A stretch of DNA of 64,000 nt from assembly GCF_000264905.1 (NCBI RefSeq), contig NW_006763131.1, positions 2,551,877-2,615,876 of the forward strand, read 5' to 3'. A program made the position numbers and the translations under genes. Source of the DNA: Stereum hirsutum FP-91666 SS1 (Eukaryota; Basidiomycota; Agaricomycetes; Russulales; Stereaceae). The notes beneath the pieces were generated by a model. The model ran no database searches. It had not been told where the DNA came from and saw only the letters and a list, made by a program, of their open reading frames with translations. Position 1 is the first letter of the stretch. Every line of letters begins with the position of its first letter. Of the stretch, positions 34,981 to 47,430 are shown piece after piece.

Positions 34981-36188
34981 GACGAGAGGGGGGGAGAAGG
35001 GGGACGGGGGGCTGGAAGGTTTGCCAGAGGGTTGCATCGGCCTCAGGAAGTTTTAAAGCTGTATGTGTGTTCGAGCGCCGCATCTGGTTACTCCACAGAG
35101 CGATACATCGATCTTAGTTTTCAGGAAATAATGATTGAGAGCGAAGTCGATTAGGAAAAAGGTCTATGGCTCTTGTTCGATCGACACCCACGGTCACCTA
35201 GGCGATCGCATCTCTGTAACGATTTCCTAATCCTGCACAAAGCGCGGCTGCCAGAGTTTTATCTTTAACCCGACCCACGAACATCCACGCACGGTGCATT
35301 CGTCCGAAAATCTCTCGGGTGAGGCGACTGAATAAGGAGCCTTAATGAGCGGATGTCAAGCCGGACAGCAAAACGAGAACTTGAAGAACATTGACAATGG
35401 AGCCATCAACCCAACAGAACCGCCATGGGTCGAGTCGACATCGCGCTGGCTTGACTCGACCGATATCTAATGATTATACCAGGGGTCGGTTTGTGGGGAT
35501 CTGCGACCGTGACAACCGGTTTCGATCGGCGATTGCAGCCAGGCGATGCTATTGAGAAATCTGCTTGCCAACCGTGCTTGATGAGATTTCAGCTGCACAA
35601 TGAAGAGCACAGGGATTGCAAGAGACCGAGATGGCGCAAGACAGCACTGGCCACTGATGTTGGAGTGCTTACTTAATCGGCGCCCAGTACAAAGGAGGAA
35701 ATCGTTGTTCAACCTGTAGTGTCTACGCCACCATGTTTGGCTTTGTTTGTTCTATTCCTGGCGCTCGATGTCCAACTTCGCCATCCAATTTCGCGGTTCG
35801 ATCCATAGTCAACACAAACCAGCAGTCTAATGTCCCTCTTGCCTGGTACCAGACTCGTAACCAGTATCTATTGCGGGTATGTGACGGCTACGCGGGTACA
35901 AGCAATAGCCTAGTACTGCAATTCGGTCTCGCAGACAGTCCACACTTGAAGTAACCCCAGACGATCCCAATGTATTCTCTCACGGCTGTGGGTGTGTGTC
36001 AGTTGTGTGATGTCGTGTCTTATTCAGATAATAATAGGGAAGAATAGCAGTGATACACGCATGCGCAAGAAAAGAACCTATTACAATATACACGGTAATT
36101 TCGACTCATACAGCTTCCCGTAGCAACTCGAAGCCTGTAACCAACAAACCCAATAACCCTAGAATGTTCGCAGTCCAGCGCTCACAGC
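34981..36188. other. Intergenic, 1.2 kb, no gene recognised
   Basis: Several short open frames (for example plus 35470-35676 and 35733-35954) show no known motif and no intron-exon pattern. A short hairpin GGTCGAGTC/GACTCGACC lies at about 35428-35461. Confidence 0.45.
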
Positions 36189-39041
36189 TCACCGCGCCTT
36201 CCGCATCGAAGTCCTCATACACCCCTGCTTCTGCATCCTATCAATCGCATCGATCGTCATCGACGGCCCCGGCCCCATCACCATCACCATGAACGCCCCG
36301 TCCGGCTCTGGCGCCCTGGCCGCGATACTGTCCGCGAGGCCGCACGTCTCGCGCGTGAAGAGCGCGGGCGAGGCGCGGTCGTTCCGCTCGAGGTATTCTT
36401 CGAGGGATTTGAAGCAGAAGCGGCGGACACCGTCGGGGAGGCGGAGGTGGGTTGCTGTTTGTGAGGGGTGGAACGGGTGGGGTGAGAGGTTTGGGTCAAT
36501 GATTTGATGTGTGGGAGAGGGAGAGGGAGAGAGAGAAATGAGACGCACAGACGGGTGATTCCTGATAGATCGTCCAGAAATGCTCTGGGACCTCCCAGCG
36601 ATCGTTCGGATTATCCGCGTTATGGCTGATCACCGTCCTCAACACCTTCCGCACTTGTTCTCCACAGTGCAGCACGCCCCGGTCGTCGAAACCGAGGTGG
36701 TCGTAGAGCAGCATCGAGGTCAAGAGCACCGACCTACACATCGTCATGGCATCCACATATCCGGCCAATTCGACATAATAGACATCAGTTCCCGATTTTC
36801 CACACCCAACGAGGGCGGAATAAAAATAAATAAAAATAAAGCACTCACCGCTCCGGAATGACCCACTCCGTCATCCACATCGCCGTCAATATCGAATTCG
36901 CCGGGCACAGCGTCGTCGACCGCCTCGTATTATACGTCAACCAGCCGTCCTTCGCCTTCGTCGCCTCGTCGATCATCGTCCACTCCGGCTTCGACTTGTC
37001 CCTCCGCGGCCGCAGTTTCGCCCACTGGAAGGACACGAAGCGCCGGTGGAGGGGCGATTTCGGAGGCGTGAGGAACATTTCTTTTTGTGGGAAGTCTTTT
37101 CTCATTATTTTGGTTTCGATGTCGGCGAAGGTCTTGACGAGGTTTTGGTGCTCGAGGACCTGTGGTACGGATACGGGTGTAATAATCGGTTTTGAGCCAG
37201 CTGTTTGGAACGAGCGTGTACTTAGAAGTGAGGAAGGAAGATTATGTACGTACTTCGGGGACGGCGAGTCGTGAGTAGACATGCTCCTGCCATAGATTCT
37301 CGCAGGACTCGAAAAGGGCGGTCAATTCTGGGCGGTTTTCGACGTCGTCCGGGATCTCCCAGACGGTCAGCTCCATATCGAGCGTTCCAAGTCTTCAGGT
37401 TCGTGTACATGAGTGACGAATTCTGAGCAGTAAGAGTAAGAGAAACGGCGTACCTCGCGTGCGAAAGATTGCACGTCTTCCTGCCGTCGGTGAAAAGCTC
37501 CTTGCATCTCCATTTACCTACGACGCCCCGCGCAGACGTCCCGCCACAATTCGTGCACCTACATGGTTGATGAATTAGTTTCGCCGAATAGGGCTGCAGA
37601 CAAAGCAAAAGTCTCCCCACCGTTGATACTTATTAGAACAAGGAATGCATATCATCTAGGACCACCATACCATCAGTCCTTAAATCCACAAAAAAAGACC
37701 GAAACACACATACCTCCGCCGTAAACTGAATCGTCGACCTCTCTTTCGGCATGAACCCCCCATGCCCCTGAAAGTGCGCACAAACATCACACTTCGCCAT
37801 CGCCGCCGTGTCCTCCATCTCATTCGTCCGCTTCTTCGAGTTCATCGTCGAGCCGGACGTGCTCGTCGGCAGCATGGGCGAGCATTTCGCGCACTTGTAA
37901 TAGAGGTCGTACGGGACGTCGAGGTCCTCTTGCGAGCCGCGGAGCATGAGTCGGGCCATGTGCGTGCCGCACCCTTTGCAGTAGAGTTCGCGGTCTTGGA
38001 AGGCCTTGTTCGTCTTTTTCTTGGATTTGGAGGCGGAGGCGAAGGTGGAAGCTGGGGTCGAGGCGGAACCGGAGGCGGAGGCAGAGGTCGCGGGGGTCTC
38101 GTCGCTGTGGCTCTCGGAACTCGGAGATTCGTGATCACGGTTAGAACCCACTGAGGGCGTGCTCGTGGTCGCTGCTGAAGATTGTCCTGACGGTTCTTCT
38201 TGTGGTGTTTCTGGAAAGGTGTGATCGGACGAGAGGATACTCGTAGCTGGGGTGTTTGCTAGTCCGGAGCCAGAGCCGGAGCCAGAGCCAGAGGTGGAAC
38301 TACCAGGGCCTGGTAGAGTCTCTTCTTGAGGGAACCAAGAAGCCATGAACTCTGCCTGGGCAGAGTCTAACAACGTATCCAGCGTCGTATTCGCTGAACT
38401 GAAATCGTGCATGACGTTCTGAGTCGAATGGAGTTCCGGCCAGTTAAAGGCATTGTTATCTCCGAACGAGTGGAGGGACGACTGGCCCAATTGGAAAGGC
38501 AGCTGGTTGGAGGAGGATGAAAAGATGGATTGGTTCTGTTGTTGGTTGGAAGAGGATGGGAAGGCGGATTGATTCTGTTGGTTGGATTGGAAGGACGGCA
38601 GGTTGTTCTGGACTTGTTGGGTGGAAGTGCTGTTGGTCGAAGGGGTGCTTATGGTGGCGAGAGCGAGATCGGCCTCTCGCTCCTTTCGACGCTCCTCAGC
38701 TATGCGCAACTCCAACTGTTCGCAAAGAAGTAAGCATTCTATTTAAATATGCACCAAACTTAGCGACGACGTACCTCTCTGATCCGCCGCGTCTCTCTCA
38801 GCACCTCTAACTGGATGCCCTGGTTCGAAGAGGCGTCAGACGGCTGGGTTGTGGGAAGCGCATTGGAGAACTGGAACAGGTTGGGATATATCTGCGAGTC
38901 TGACGAGTTATTATTCTGTTGGGCAGGTGCCGAAGACGTTGATTGGGAAAGACTGGCGAGGATAGAAGGGTCAAGAAAGGGAGAGTTTGCAAACGAGTTG
39001 CCATTGATGTTCGCAAACTGGCCGCCGTTCGGCTCGTACAT
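36189..39041 (-). CDS. Cysteine-rich protein of unknown function
   Basis: Eight exons (39041-38775, 38715-37714, 37655-37630, 37558-37454, 37392-37254, 37159-36849, 36733-36549, 36454-36189) join in phase to 766 residues. The first 230 residues are Asn/Gln/Ser-rich and resemble transactivation regions, with a short charged helix (LRETRRIREL, then ELRIAEERRKEREADL) and a Gly-Ser run. Residues about 310-465 hold paired cysteines that look metal-binding: YCKGCGTHMA, YYKCAKC, AKCDVCAHF, ICIPCSNKCTNCGGTSARG and WRCKELFTDGRKTCN. The remainder is a conserved-looking globular region (FVSFQWAKLRPRRDKSKPEW, ILTAMWMTEWVIPERSVLL, RWEVPEHFWTIYQESP). I recognise no named family; a nuclear regulator is a guess. 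The 26-nt third exon is required to keep the CxxC series in frame. Confidence 0.75.
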
Positions 39042-39297
39042 CGTGACGATGGAAATGTGCAGGAGAGAGCGTGTGCCAGAATGGGTTCGGTATGGACCAC
39101 GATATATTCGAGCACAATAACAAGGGCGACGTGTTCGGCGGCTCCTTCGGCTTGTCCATCGCCCCGATCGAACTCCTTCTTTTCTCCTTAATCAGCCCGC
39201 TTGGTCATCCGCTCAGGCACCGATCCGGATCCGCCCGCTTGTCAAAAATAGATGCTGGATTGTGCTCAAAGCGAGGAGCAAACGCTACAGTATTCTA

Positions 39298-41505
39298 TCA
39301 ACGCAACTGGACTCGGTCCACATATACCGCCTCTAGATCCTCACGGTCCTTGCTAATCCACTCAGACTCCAACGCCATCCCCACCTTCGCACGCTGTACA
39401 GGATCGTAAATGAGCAGCACTTCCACCAAGCTCTTCGCTGCGAGTTCAAGTGCTCGGCACTCAGTCTCCGCGGAAGTATGCGACAAGACAAAGGAAGACT
39501 CACCGTCGCCGAGATCGTCCCAGACGTGGGGCGAGTACCGTGGACGACCATGCAAGATCCGACGCTTGGTGTCGATATCGTTCCGTCCCTGAGGTGTCAT
39601 CTCCGAGTACCGTTTGTGGCACCCACTGGAGTTACAACCGTCCAGCAGGCAACAATGGCTCGCCGCAGACGGGCAGTCAAAGTCGAATGGATGTGCTCCC
39701 CTGCATGACACGGACTTAGAATCAGATTCACCAACACAGAAATATAAACGGTAGGATAGACGGGATGAAGGAAACTGACGAGAGCATGAAATAGAGAATA
39801 ACCCCGATACTCCAGCAATCGGCTGGCATCCCGACGTAGCCCAGTTCTTTATTGTCCATGGCGCGGATACCTTCGGGAGGGAGGTAAGAAGGCGTGCCGA
39901 CGACGTTCAGCGTTCGTTCGTAGGCTTGTGGACGCGCGAGTCCGAAGTCTCCGATCTGGATGTGGGGGTATCGACCAGGGAAGCGGACGAGGATGTTCTC
40001 GGGCTGACGGGACGTGAGAGTCAGTCCTCGTACAGTTAGGGCGACTGATCAAGAAGCTATCACCTTCAAATCTGAGCACACCCGGGTCAGTGTATGCTTT
40101 CTCATAGAGGTTATTAAAGCACTGACCTCGATGTGAAACATGTCTGTCGTGCATATATTTGAGGCCCCTCAGGAGCTGATACATAATATACTTCGCTTCC
40201 GCTTCGCACAAGCCTTTATATGTGTCCGAGTTATAGGTGATGAAAGCGAACAGGTCAGATCCTGTACATATCTCGAGGAAGATGTATCTGTTGTGCATGT
40301 CGTTAGCTGTCCAAAGAAGTCAAACACGAAAACAAAAGTACAAGAACGAGCCGCGTTTCTTCACTTCGAATACGTGATTTATATTCGGCTGCAACAGGAT
40401 ATCCATCAGCAAAGACCTTCATCAGGGTAAACAAAACTCATAAAGACGCATACATGGTCCAATGCTGCGAGTATGTCGATCTCCTTCTTGATCTGTTCCA
40501 TATCGTGCTTATTTCGAATGTTTCTCAGCGTCAGAACTTTGCATGCGACCTGTCGGTGCGCTCGAGTATCGATAGCGAGGTGGACGGTGGCGAACGAGCC
40601 GCATCCGAGGGTATGGGATGTTACTTGAAACCGACCGATCGCCTGATGGGACATGCGAGCATTAGGACAGACAGATGGAATGCCGGGATGAACTGTACCA
40701 CAGAGGAAATCTCGGACGTTGGGGTCGAGTCGAAGGGGGAGTGTTTTTGTAGTGGCGCGTGTATCAGGTGGACGCATCGGAATGCTGGTTACGCGAGTTA
40801 CGCTGGTCAGTATGTGATAGGAAGAAAGGAGGAACTAAAAGGATAATTGCTTTTTGAAGGAATGATTTCGAGGAGATCGCCGTCCATGAGGATGACTGAG
40901 GTCCGTCGAATCCTGTGGCCATTGAGGATAACACCGTTTGCTGAGACGTCCTGTGCGCGATTCGAAATAAGGGAATGATCTGCGGTCGTAAATGTTGAAG
41001 TGCTTACCTGACACGAAACAATAACCCCTCCAGTGCCCGCTTCGACCCTATTCATGAACACTCAGCATCGCTCTCGTCTCTCCTTCACCAGGACAAAGCA
41101 GCTCACGCATATAACTTGCAGTGCACCCCCGAAACCGTCCCGTCCAGAATGACATACGAACTAAACCCGATAAAATGTCCTGCCACTCTCAGCCTTGCAC
41201 TGACACATGTAGATTGTCAAAAAGGGGGCGTTCTGACCAAAGAGCTGAATTGCGCCCGACCGTCACAGGTCTTGCAATGCTCAAGAGAATCACTGGCAAA
41301 CATGTCATTCATGGGTTGAAAGTGCGGATGATTGATCATGCTCACCTTCTTTCCTACCGGCTACCTTGTCAGTAGCCACCAATTTCGCGCATATATCGTC
41401 CTTGGTTATACGAGGAGGTGGATAGTGATCGGATATTTGACTGTCGTAGCTTTGATCAGAGCAAAAGTCTGGAGACATATAAGAGCAAAGATTTCGTCGT
41501 TTCAC
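39298..41505 (-). CDS. FHA-domain checkpoint kinase, Rad53/Cds1/Chk2-like
   Basis: The model has 11 or more short exons and about 510 residues. After a 50-residue N-terminus comes an FHA domain (PVTVGRNSAL, YVILDGTVSGVHCKLYA, VSANGVILNGHRI, DGDLLEI). A linker ending FDSTPTSEISSV leads to a Ser/Thr kinase: glycine loop LGCGSFATVHLA, VACK lysine, LDHPNINHVFEV, LEICTGSDLFAFI, HRDLKPENILVRF, GDFGLARPQAYERTLNVVGT and PSYLPPEG. This FHA-kinase order matches fungal Rad53/Cds1/Chk2 DNA-damage checkpoint kinases; only one FHA is present, as in Cds1 and Chk2. An 8-nt exon (40071-40064) encodes the DLK of HRDLK. The start at 41505 is the first ATG in frame. Confidence 0.85.
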
Positions 41506-41777
41506 TGAGATGAGGGCCCAGCTAAGAGTCTATAGCGAGAGAGGAGAGCAGAGAGCAGAGGCCAAGAGGAAGAGAGCTTCCGGTCGACGCCACGACCAGA
41601 CGTGCCACGCGCGGAGTTTCTCAGCGCCATCTTGCCGGAACACGAACAGAGCCAACAACCGGGAACCGTTAGTCCAAACCTTCAAGTAAGGCATGCACGA
41701 AAACCGACTCGAAGAGACGAAAAGGATACAGTGAGCGCATGCTACAATTCACCAAAAGGAGCACACAGAAAATACAA

Positions 41778-44240
41778 TCATTCGTAGCCCTTCCCGCTCC
41801 GCTGCTTGACCCGCTTCCCTTTTTTGTGGTGCTTCTTCCCCGGATGGGCGTCCCCAGCGTTCGCCATCACCGATGCGATCCTAGCTCTCCGCCCGCCCAA
41901 TGACGTTCCATCGTCTGCGATTGTATTTTGATGCGGATAAAGCTTCGCGCGACTGAAACCCTGTTCAAAGCGCGCGCCTGACACGAAAGGACGGGCAGCC
42001 AAGCCAGCCTCATCAGCGAAGAAAGACGTGTCGACGGTTTGTGACTTGTGGCCTTGTCCTTTCGCGGGGAGGATGCCGTCAGCGCCGATTCTCTCGACGT
42101 CTCCCGCTATGAATGTGTCTGCGTTTTTGCCGACACGTGTGATGGGCGCCCGTTTCTTGCCTGCGGCTCTTTGCATCGCTAACTCTCGAGTCGCCTGATT
42201 GAATTCGTCAGAGTCGACTCCGGGAGGAGGTTGGCAGAAGAGTAGTTTGGCGTTGACGTAGTCCTTGAGGATGAATCGCGCCGCTCGAGCCTCGTCTGGG
42301 TTGCCCTGTCCTGAACGCATGAAGCCTCGTGCCACTATAATGTCAAGCAAGATATCAGATTGATCGAAATGCTAAGGCAAATAAAACGAATTACTGACCG
42401 GCATACGCGATGAGCAGGTCTTCCGCAGCGATCTTTCCATCACCTCCTTCCTCAACGCCTTTTGACCTGACTGTCAGGCCATAGACCATCTCCAGAACTT
42501 CTTTCGGTATACGCTTAACCACTAAAGATGCTGGACCAGTATGCTCTCGCAGTTGGTCGATGGGCAGCACACCGTCACAGACCAAGTCGGCCTTCGTAGT
42601 GGCAAATTGAGGGAACACGAGACCCGGACAATCACAGAGGACGATGTTGTCCGAGAGATGGATGGTCTGGAAGTGCTTCGTTTTACCGGGCGTCGACGAA
42701 ACCGAGACCTTCTTCTCACCGAGAAGCGAGTTGATCGTACTCGATTTTCCGACGTTGGGGTAACCAACAAGGCCGACGACTAAACGTGTGGGATGATTAC
42801 CCGCAGAATCTGTGAAGGCTAGAGAAAGAGTTGCCGGTCAGACGAGACGGGGATCACGGGTAGAATTGGCCAACTTACTCGATAGTTCTGGAGCAGTCTT
42901 GATGAACAGATCCTCCAGCTCGAGGACGGACAATACTCGTGCGCGAGGATCTTGACCATCAGGTGTATCTTCTTCAGTGGGGATGTAATAGTGATCGTCC
43001 TCGGATTCTTCGGACTCTGATGAAGCGTCGTCTGCCTCGGAATCTTCTTCTTCGTCAACATGGTCCGTAGCAGCTGATGGGATGAGCTCGTCCTCGTCTT
43101 CGTCGGAATCATAAAGGTGGTTGGCTGCCTCTTCAGCAGCCTCTGCTTTTCGCTTCTCCTCAGCAAGAGCTTCACGACGTGCTTCCTGCAGAGCAGCTGC
43201 ATTGGCAGCAGAGAAGAATGCGTATGTGATACCCTGGGCATCGAAATAGTCAGCCCACAAGCGTCTGTGATAGCCTAATGAGTACATGTGTTAACAGCGT
43301 TGAAAACGAAGAATCGCACCTTTGCTTGGCCGTGAGCAGATCCGCCTTGTTAATAAGCAAGAGATTTCTCCGCTTGTCTTTGCCGGTCCCTTGCTCGCCC
43401 TCCGCCCCCTCCACATCCGCGACATAGGCTTCAAGATCATCGCACCGGAATCGTAGTGGGTTGCGAGCATCGACGATTTGCACGACAAGGTGTGAACGTT
43501 CCAGGACACGCCACAGTTGTCGCCATACTTCGATGTTGCGTTCAAAGGGTGTTAGGAGAAACTGGTCCCGCTCCTGTAGTCTACAACCTTGATATGAGAC
43601 GACGAGCGGATCTAAGGTATGATGATACGCACTCTGCTAGCCCTCTCCTCCACTCCAGGAATGCATCCTTCTCCTGCCTCTCCAACTGAGCGGTCGTCAT
43701 GGTCTTCGTCCAAGGCGGTCTTCTGGGTACTCGAAGACGCTGCTTGTTCTCCGACTGTTTCTGCAGAGTACTTTGCTCTTCTTCTTCGGAAAGCAAGTAT
43801 GGATTGTGTGTTGGGTTTGCGGATCCTTGTATGACTCTGACATTTCTACGTTCTAGATGTGAAAAAAAGGTCCTCGGTATTAGTATCGACTTCAAGAGGT
43901 AAAGACGGGAAAGTAACGCACCTGCTGTGAAGTCCGTTGCAGCTAACTGTGCGGTATTCAAAAATTCGTCAAGATCGCGCTCTTGCGTGACTGATTTCAG
44001 ACGGGTGGTCGTGTCTAAGTCGGTGGTATACTGAGGGAGTGTAATTTTTTTCAGAGCGCTAATAGTGTACTGGGATGTAATGAAAACGTACCAGGCCTGA
44101 TTCGTGGGCTTGGCGAGCATCTTTAACTTTCTTATTGATGATGGCCCTTCCGAGACCACTGGGGTTAGGATTTCTTGGCTTTGGAGCCTAGCATAGATAT
44201 GAGGACATGGCGCACGAACAAGATGAACGAGACCTACCAT
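41778..44240 (-). CDS. LSG1: LSG1 GTPase, 60S subunit biogenesis
   Basis: A multi-exon gene ending at 41778 with about 680 residues. The N-terminus reads M-APKPRNPNPSGLGRAIINK, KVKDARQAHESGL, then TTDLDTTTRLKSVTQERDLD. The GTPase is circularly permuted: LVVQIVDARNPLRFRCDDLE and G4 LLINKADLLT come before G1 GYPNVGKSSTINSL and G3 LCDCPGLVFPQF, with an acidic insert between. The C-terminus is basic (HHKKGKRVKQRSGKGYE). Lsg1 releases the export adaptor Nmd3 from cytoplasmic 60S subunits. The first coding exon appears to consist only of the ATG (44240-44238), followed by GTAGGT and a 50-nt intron. Confidence 0.92.
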
Positions 44241-44275
44241 AGATGTAGATACAGTGCTTTATAAAATGTAAGGAG

Positions 44276-44563
44276 CTACTGATACAAGACCTCTATACGC
44301 CGAGGAAGGACGAGATACAAAGCAGGGTTATTGGAACTCTTCAAGACCTGCTCTCGAACGGTGAGGAAGTACAGAGACTGTTGGGAAGAGAACACAAAAT
44401 GGTGAGGGCCACTGAAAGACGCTGGAGTTTTCGGAGTGGGTGTGGCTGACCAATGACTCAAGGACTCGGCGCGATCAAGATCTTGAGATTTGGAGCACGC
44501 GATTATCTCAGTAAGATCGGCGGGGATTTCGCCGAGTACTTGTTCTTTCTTCCTCCTCGTCAT
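44276..44563 (-). CDS. Possible small ORF upstream of LSG1
   Basis: An uninterrupted ATG frame of 95 codons (MTRRKKEQVLGEIPADLTEI...) ends 35 bases before the LSG1 start codon on the same strand. It has no recognised domain. It could be a separate small gene, an upstream ORF in the LSG1 leader, or chance. Nothing in the sequence decides between these. Confidence 0.25.
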   Translation of the reverse strand: MTRRKKEQVLGEIPADLTEIIACSKSQDLDRAESLSHWSATPTPKTPASFSGPHHFVFSSQQSLYFLTVREQVLKSSNNPALYLVLPRRIEVLYQ

Positions 44564-44864
44564 GACCAGTGATCATCGTTCAACTTTCACCAGCTGGAAA
44601 ATGCGAGTGTATTTGTTTCTTAATCCAGCATGGTGTAATATTCTCTTTCGTGAACCTAGTGGTGAAAGATATAGCATATGTTTTGGCTTTCCGTCGTCAA
44701 CTTATTTTCAACGATGATGACCTTCTAAGACACATTTCTGGGCTGCCGGTCAAGTCACGGATATTTCACTCTAGGATAGGTATAACGAGAGAATATTAAC
44801 CTCCTCACTCTCTGCCCTGCACTAACCACCTTTCTGCTAACCCTCCACGCGTGGTTGAGCAGTG

Positions 44865-47155
44865 ATGAAGTATTTACTCGCATCGGCTCTCCTCTTGGTT
44901 GCCCTTGAAACATCACTCGGTGAGTGTTACTCTCGTCGTGCAAGTTTCGTATCTAAACCATCAACTGTCCTTAGCCGATCCGAACGACTGGGTGAATATC
45001 GAGTACGTTGTGGCTCAAGGCAAGAACGGGGCGCCAGCAACTGCCGATGCTCGTCGGACTATCGCGAACGGGGCAAAGGCGAATTCGAAGGACGGACCGT
45101 GGAGTGAGTCTACGAAGAATGTTATTTGCACCTATATAACGCCTCGCTCACACCTCACCACGGACAGGTGTCGCTAAGAACGCTAAGAATACACCTCCCA
45201 GTGGTGATCCGCACGATTACCTGAGTTGGGCTCCATAGTATGTGACTTGCATAGTTGACGGTCATTTTGTTCTCGTGGCTCATTCCTTACTCCAGCCACT
45301 GGCCAAACTGCAACTGGTGCTCCAACAAAGGTGGAAACCAGCACATCACAAACCCGTCCGACGGAGACGGCTTCGATTCTTCCGATCCCGATTATTACAA
45401 TGGTCCCGGAGATTGGGGCGACTATCCGGATGATGAGGGAGACGGCATGCAGCAGGACTATTCCCTCCCACCTTTGCTACAACGACGCATGGTCCGCGTT
45501 CGACGAGACTCCGTCCTCCCTTCTGTGGACGTCAGCTCTGATATACCAGTAGCAACGGGAACGCCTACTTCCTCTCTGTCCACCAGCTCCACGACATCAG
45601 AAACGGCCTCAACAACTAATCCCGCCTACGATAACACCCCTATGCAAGCTAAGAAAAGCCCGACGCCAAGTTCAAAATGCACTCCCTCTCCGACCAAGTC
45701 GTTGGCACCTAGCGCGAGTAAGTCATCCTCAGCTTGCTTGCTTCACAATTCTGAACTTCTGTCCTCAATGTTCAGCTTGGACAACATGCCCTTATGTCGT
45801 TCGCGATGGGCAAGTGAACCCCGACGTCCGAACCCTGACAGCCGGTCCAGCTTTAACAGACATGACCCAAAGCGTCCTCTACAACGCCTTTGCACATGCT
45901 CTGCAAGCTGGGGGAGCAGCCTCGGCAACCTCTGTCTACGCTCAACGTGCCGTTAACGCTCTCACGGCGTTCTTCATCGACTCCAATACTGCCATACACC
46001 CCAATGTCAACTTCGGACAAATAGTGCGCGGACCGGGACCAAGCGGCAAGGAGGGGACATTTACCGGCATATTGGATCTGCGGGGGATGGTCCGGGTCAT
46101 CAACGCTATCCAGGTCCTGAAAGCTACCGCTGGGACAACGTGGACGGCAGAGCAGGATAAGGGTATGAAAGCATGGGTGACAAAGTACGTTCAATGGTTG
46201 GAGACCGACAAGCAAGCTCAGAAAGCTGCGGATAGTCCCAAGTACGTCTTCTTCTTCCTCTTGGACAGCTTGATGGCCTCACTGACAAGCCTGCGTATAG
46301 TAATCACGGATCATTCTTCGTCAACCAAATTGCGCCGTTGAAATTATACCTGGGAGATACGCAAGGAGCTGCTCAAGCAGTGAAGCTCTACTTCTCTGGC
46401 AAGTTCCAAGATCAGATTGCCCAGTCCGGCGAACAACCCTTCGAGGCCGTTCGTACCAGGTATATAATCTTTCCCTCTAGGGGTATGACTTTGTCACTGA
46501 TTATGAACAATTTGCAGGCCATACCATTACCGGGCCTTCAACTTAGAAGCGATGATTGTAAGTCTTTCATTGCATTGTTGATTTCACGAAGCTCACACAA
46601 CGATTACTATCTCAGACCAACGCGAAGGTCGGCGATGAACTTGGCTTGAATTTCTGGACCACGAAGTCAAAGCACGGCGCCACGATTCAAACTGCCGTCG
46701 ACTTCCTCATTGCCCAAAACCCCAAGAAAGAGGACCCTCTCGACGCCGTTCCTCACGTTGCAGCGGTCGCAGCCGCCTATGGTGACCCCAGCGGGAAATA
46801 CGCCGCCTTCCTTAAACGCACCCAGAGCAACTATCAACAACGACCGTACTGGTTCTACGATCAGAGCTCGGCTTTCAAGACGGCGCCCGCGACGAAGAAG
46901 AAGAGGATGGTGTTTGATGCTGTAGCTCCACCCGTGGGCATGATGGAGACGGGGATGTTTTCGACGGAGATGCTTGGGGTGAATGGGACGGTCGTCGATT
47001 ATGACGAGGGAAATGCTGGATATGACGCCGCCGATGCCCCAGTTCTATCTTTCGAGTGTCCTGCAGCATTCGCGGACGCGACTTCGGTGGAGATTGACGA
47101 TGGGATTTTCGTTACCTGCGAGGAGCTGGAGCCGTTTTATAATCTGGGCTTATAA
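44865..47155 (+). CDS. Secreted alginate-lyase-family enzyme
   Basis: Exons 44865-44919, 44975-45103, 45168-45237, 45296-45717, 45776-46241, 46301-46459, 46518-46557 and 46616-47155 encode 626 residues. A signal peptide (MKYLLASALLLVALETSLAD) starts the chain. The alginate_lyase fold is shown by HDYLSWAPYHWPNCNWC, CPYVVRDGQVNPDVRTL, NNHGSFFVNQIAPLKLYLGD and RPYHYRAFNLEAMI. A Ser/Thr-rich stretch of about 60 residues, probably O-glycosylated, is inserted between the first two of these motifs. Enzymes of this family cleave uronate polysaccharides by beta-elimination; in wood and litter fungi the true substrate is unclear. The tail after residue about 560 is acidic and hydrophobic without a clear GPI site. 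Confidence 0.85.
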
Positions 47156-47430
47156 TATTCAGGTGGAAGCGCCGTTATATTTATTTGTTATTTATCTGTA
47201 TTCATATATATAGAAAGGAACCACTCATTTATTTGCGGGCAACGAAGCTTGGGCGGGAGGGTGATGATGGTTGCTGTGGCGTGGCCGTGCGGGGCGCCAC
47301 TGCGCGCTGGCCGGCCCGATTAGGACGACGGTGTAAACAAACGTGCAAACTGAGCTTTGGATTTGTTGTCTAACCACTATCACACCCGCCTGTATCTCTA
47401 CTACATATCCCCTTCCCCCCCTCTAACGAC

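Noticed and set aside
37762..38154. Plus-strand Arg-rich frame opposite the cysteine-rich gene
   Set aside because: It is the antisense of Ser/Ala-rich codons and lacks any recognisable feature.
39450..39719. Plus-strand frames opposite the FHA kinase
   Set aside because: They are shadows of the kinase C-terminal exons on the minus strand.
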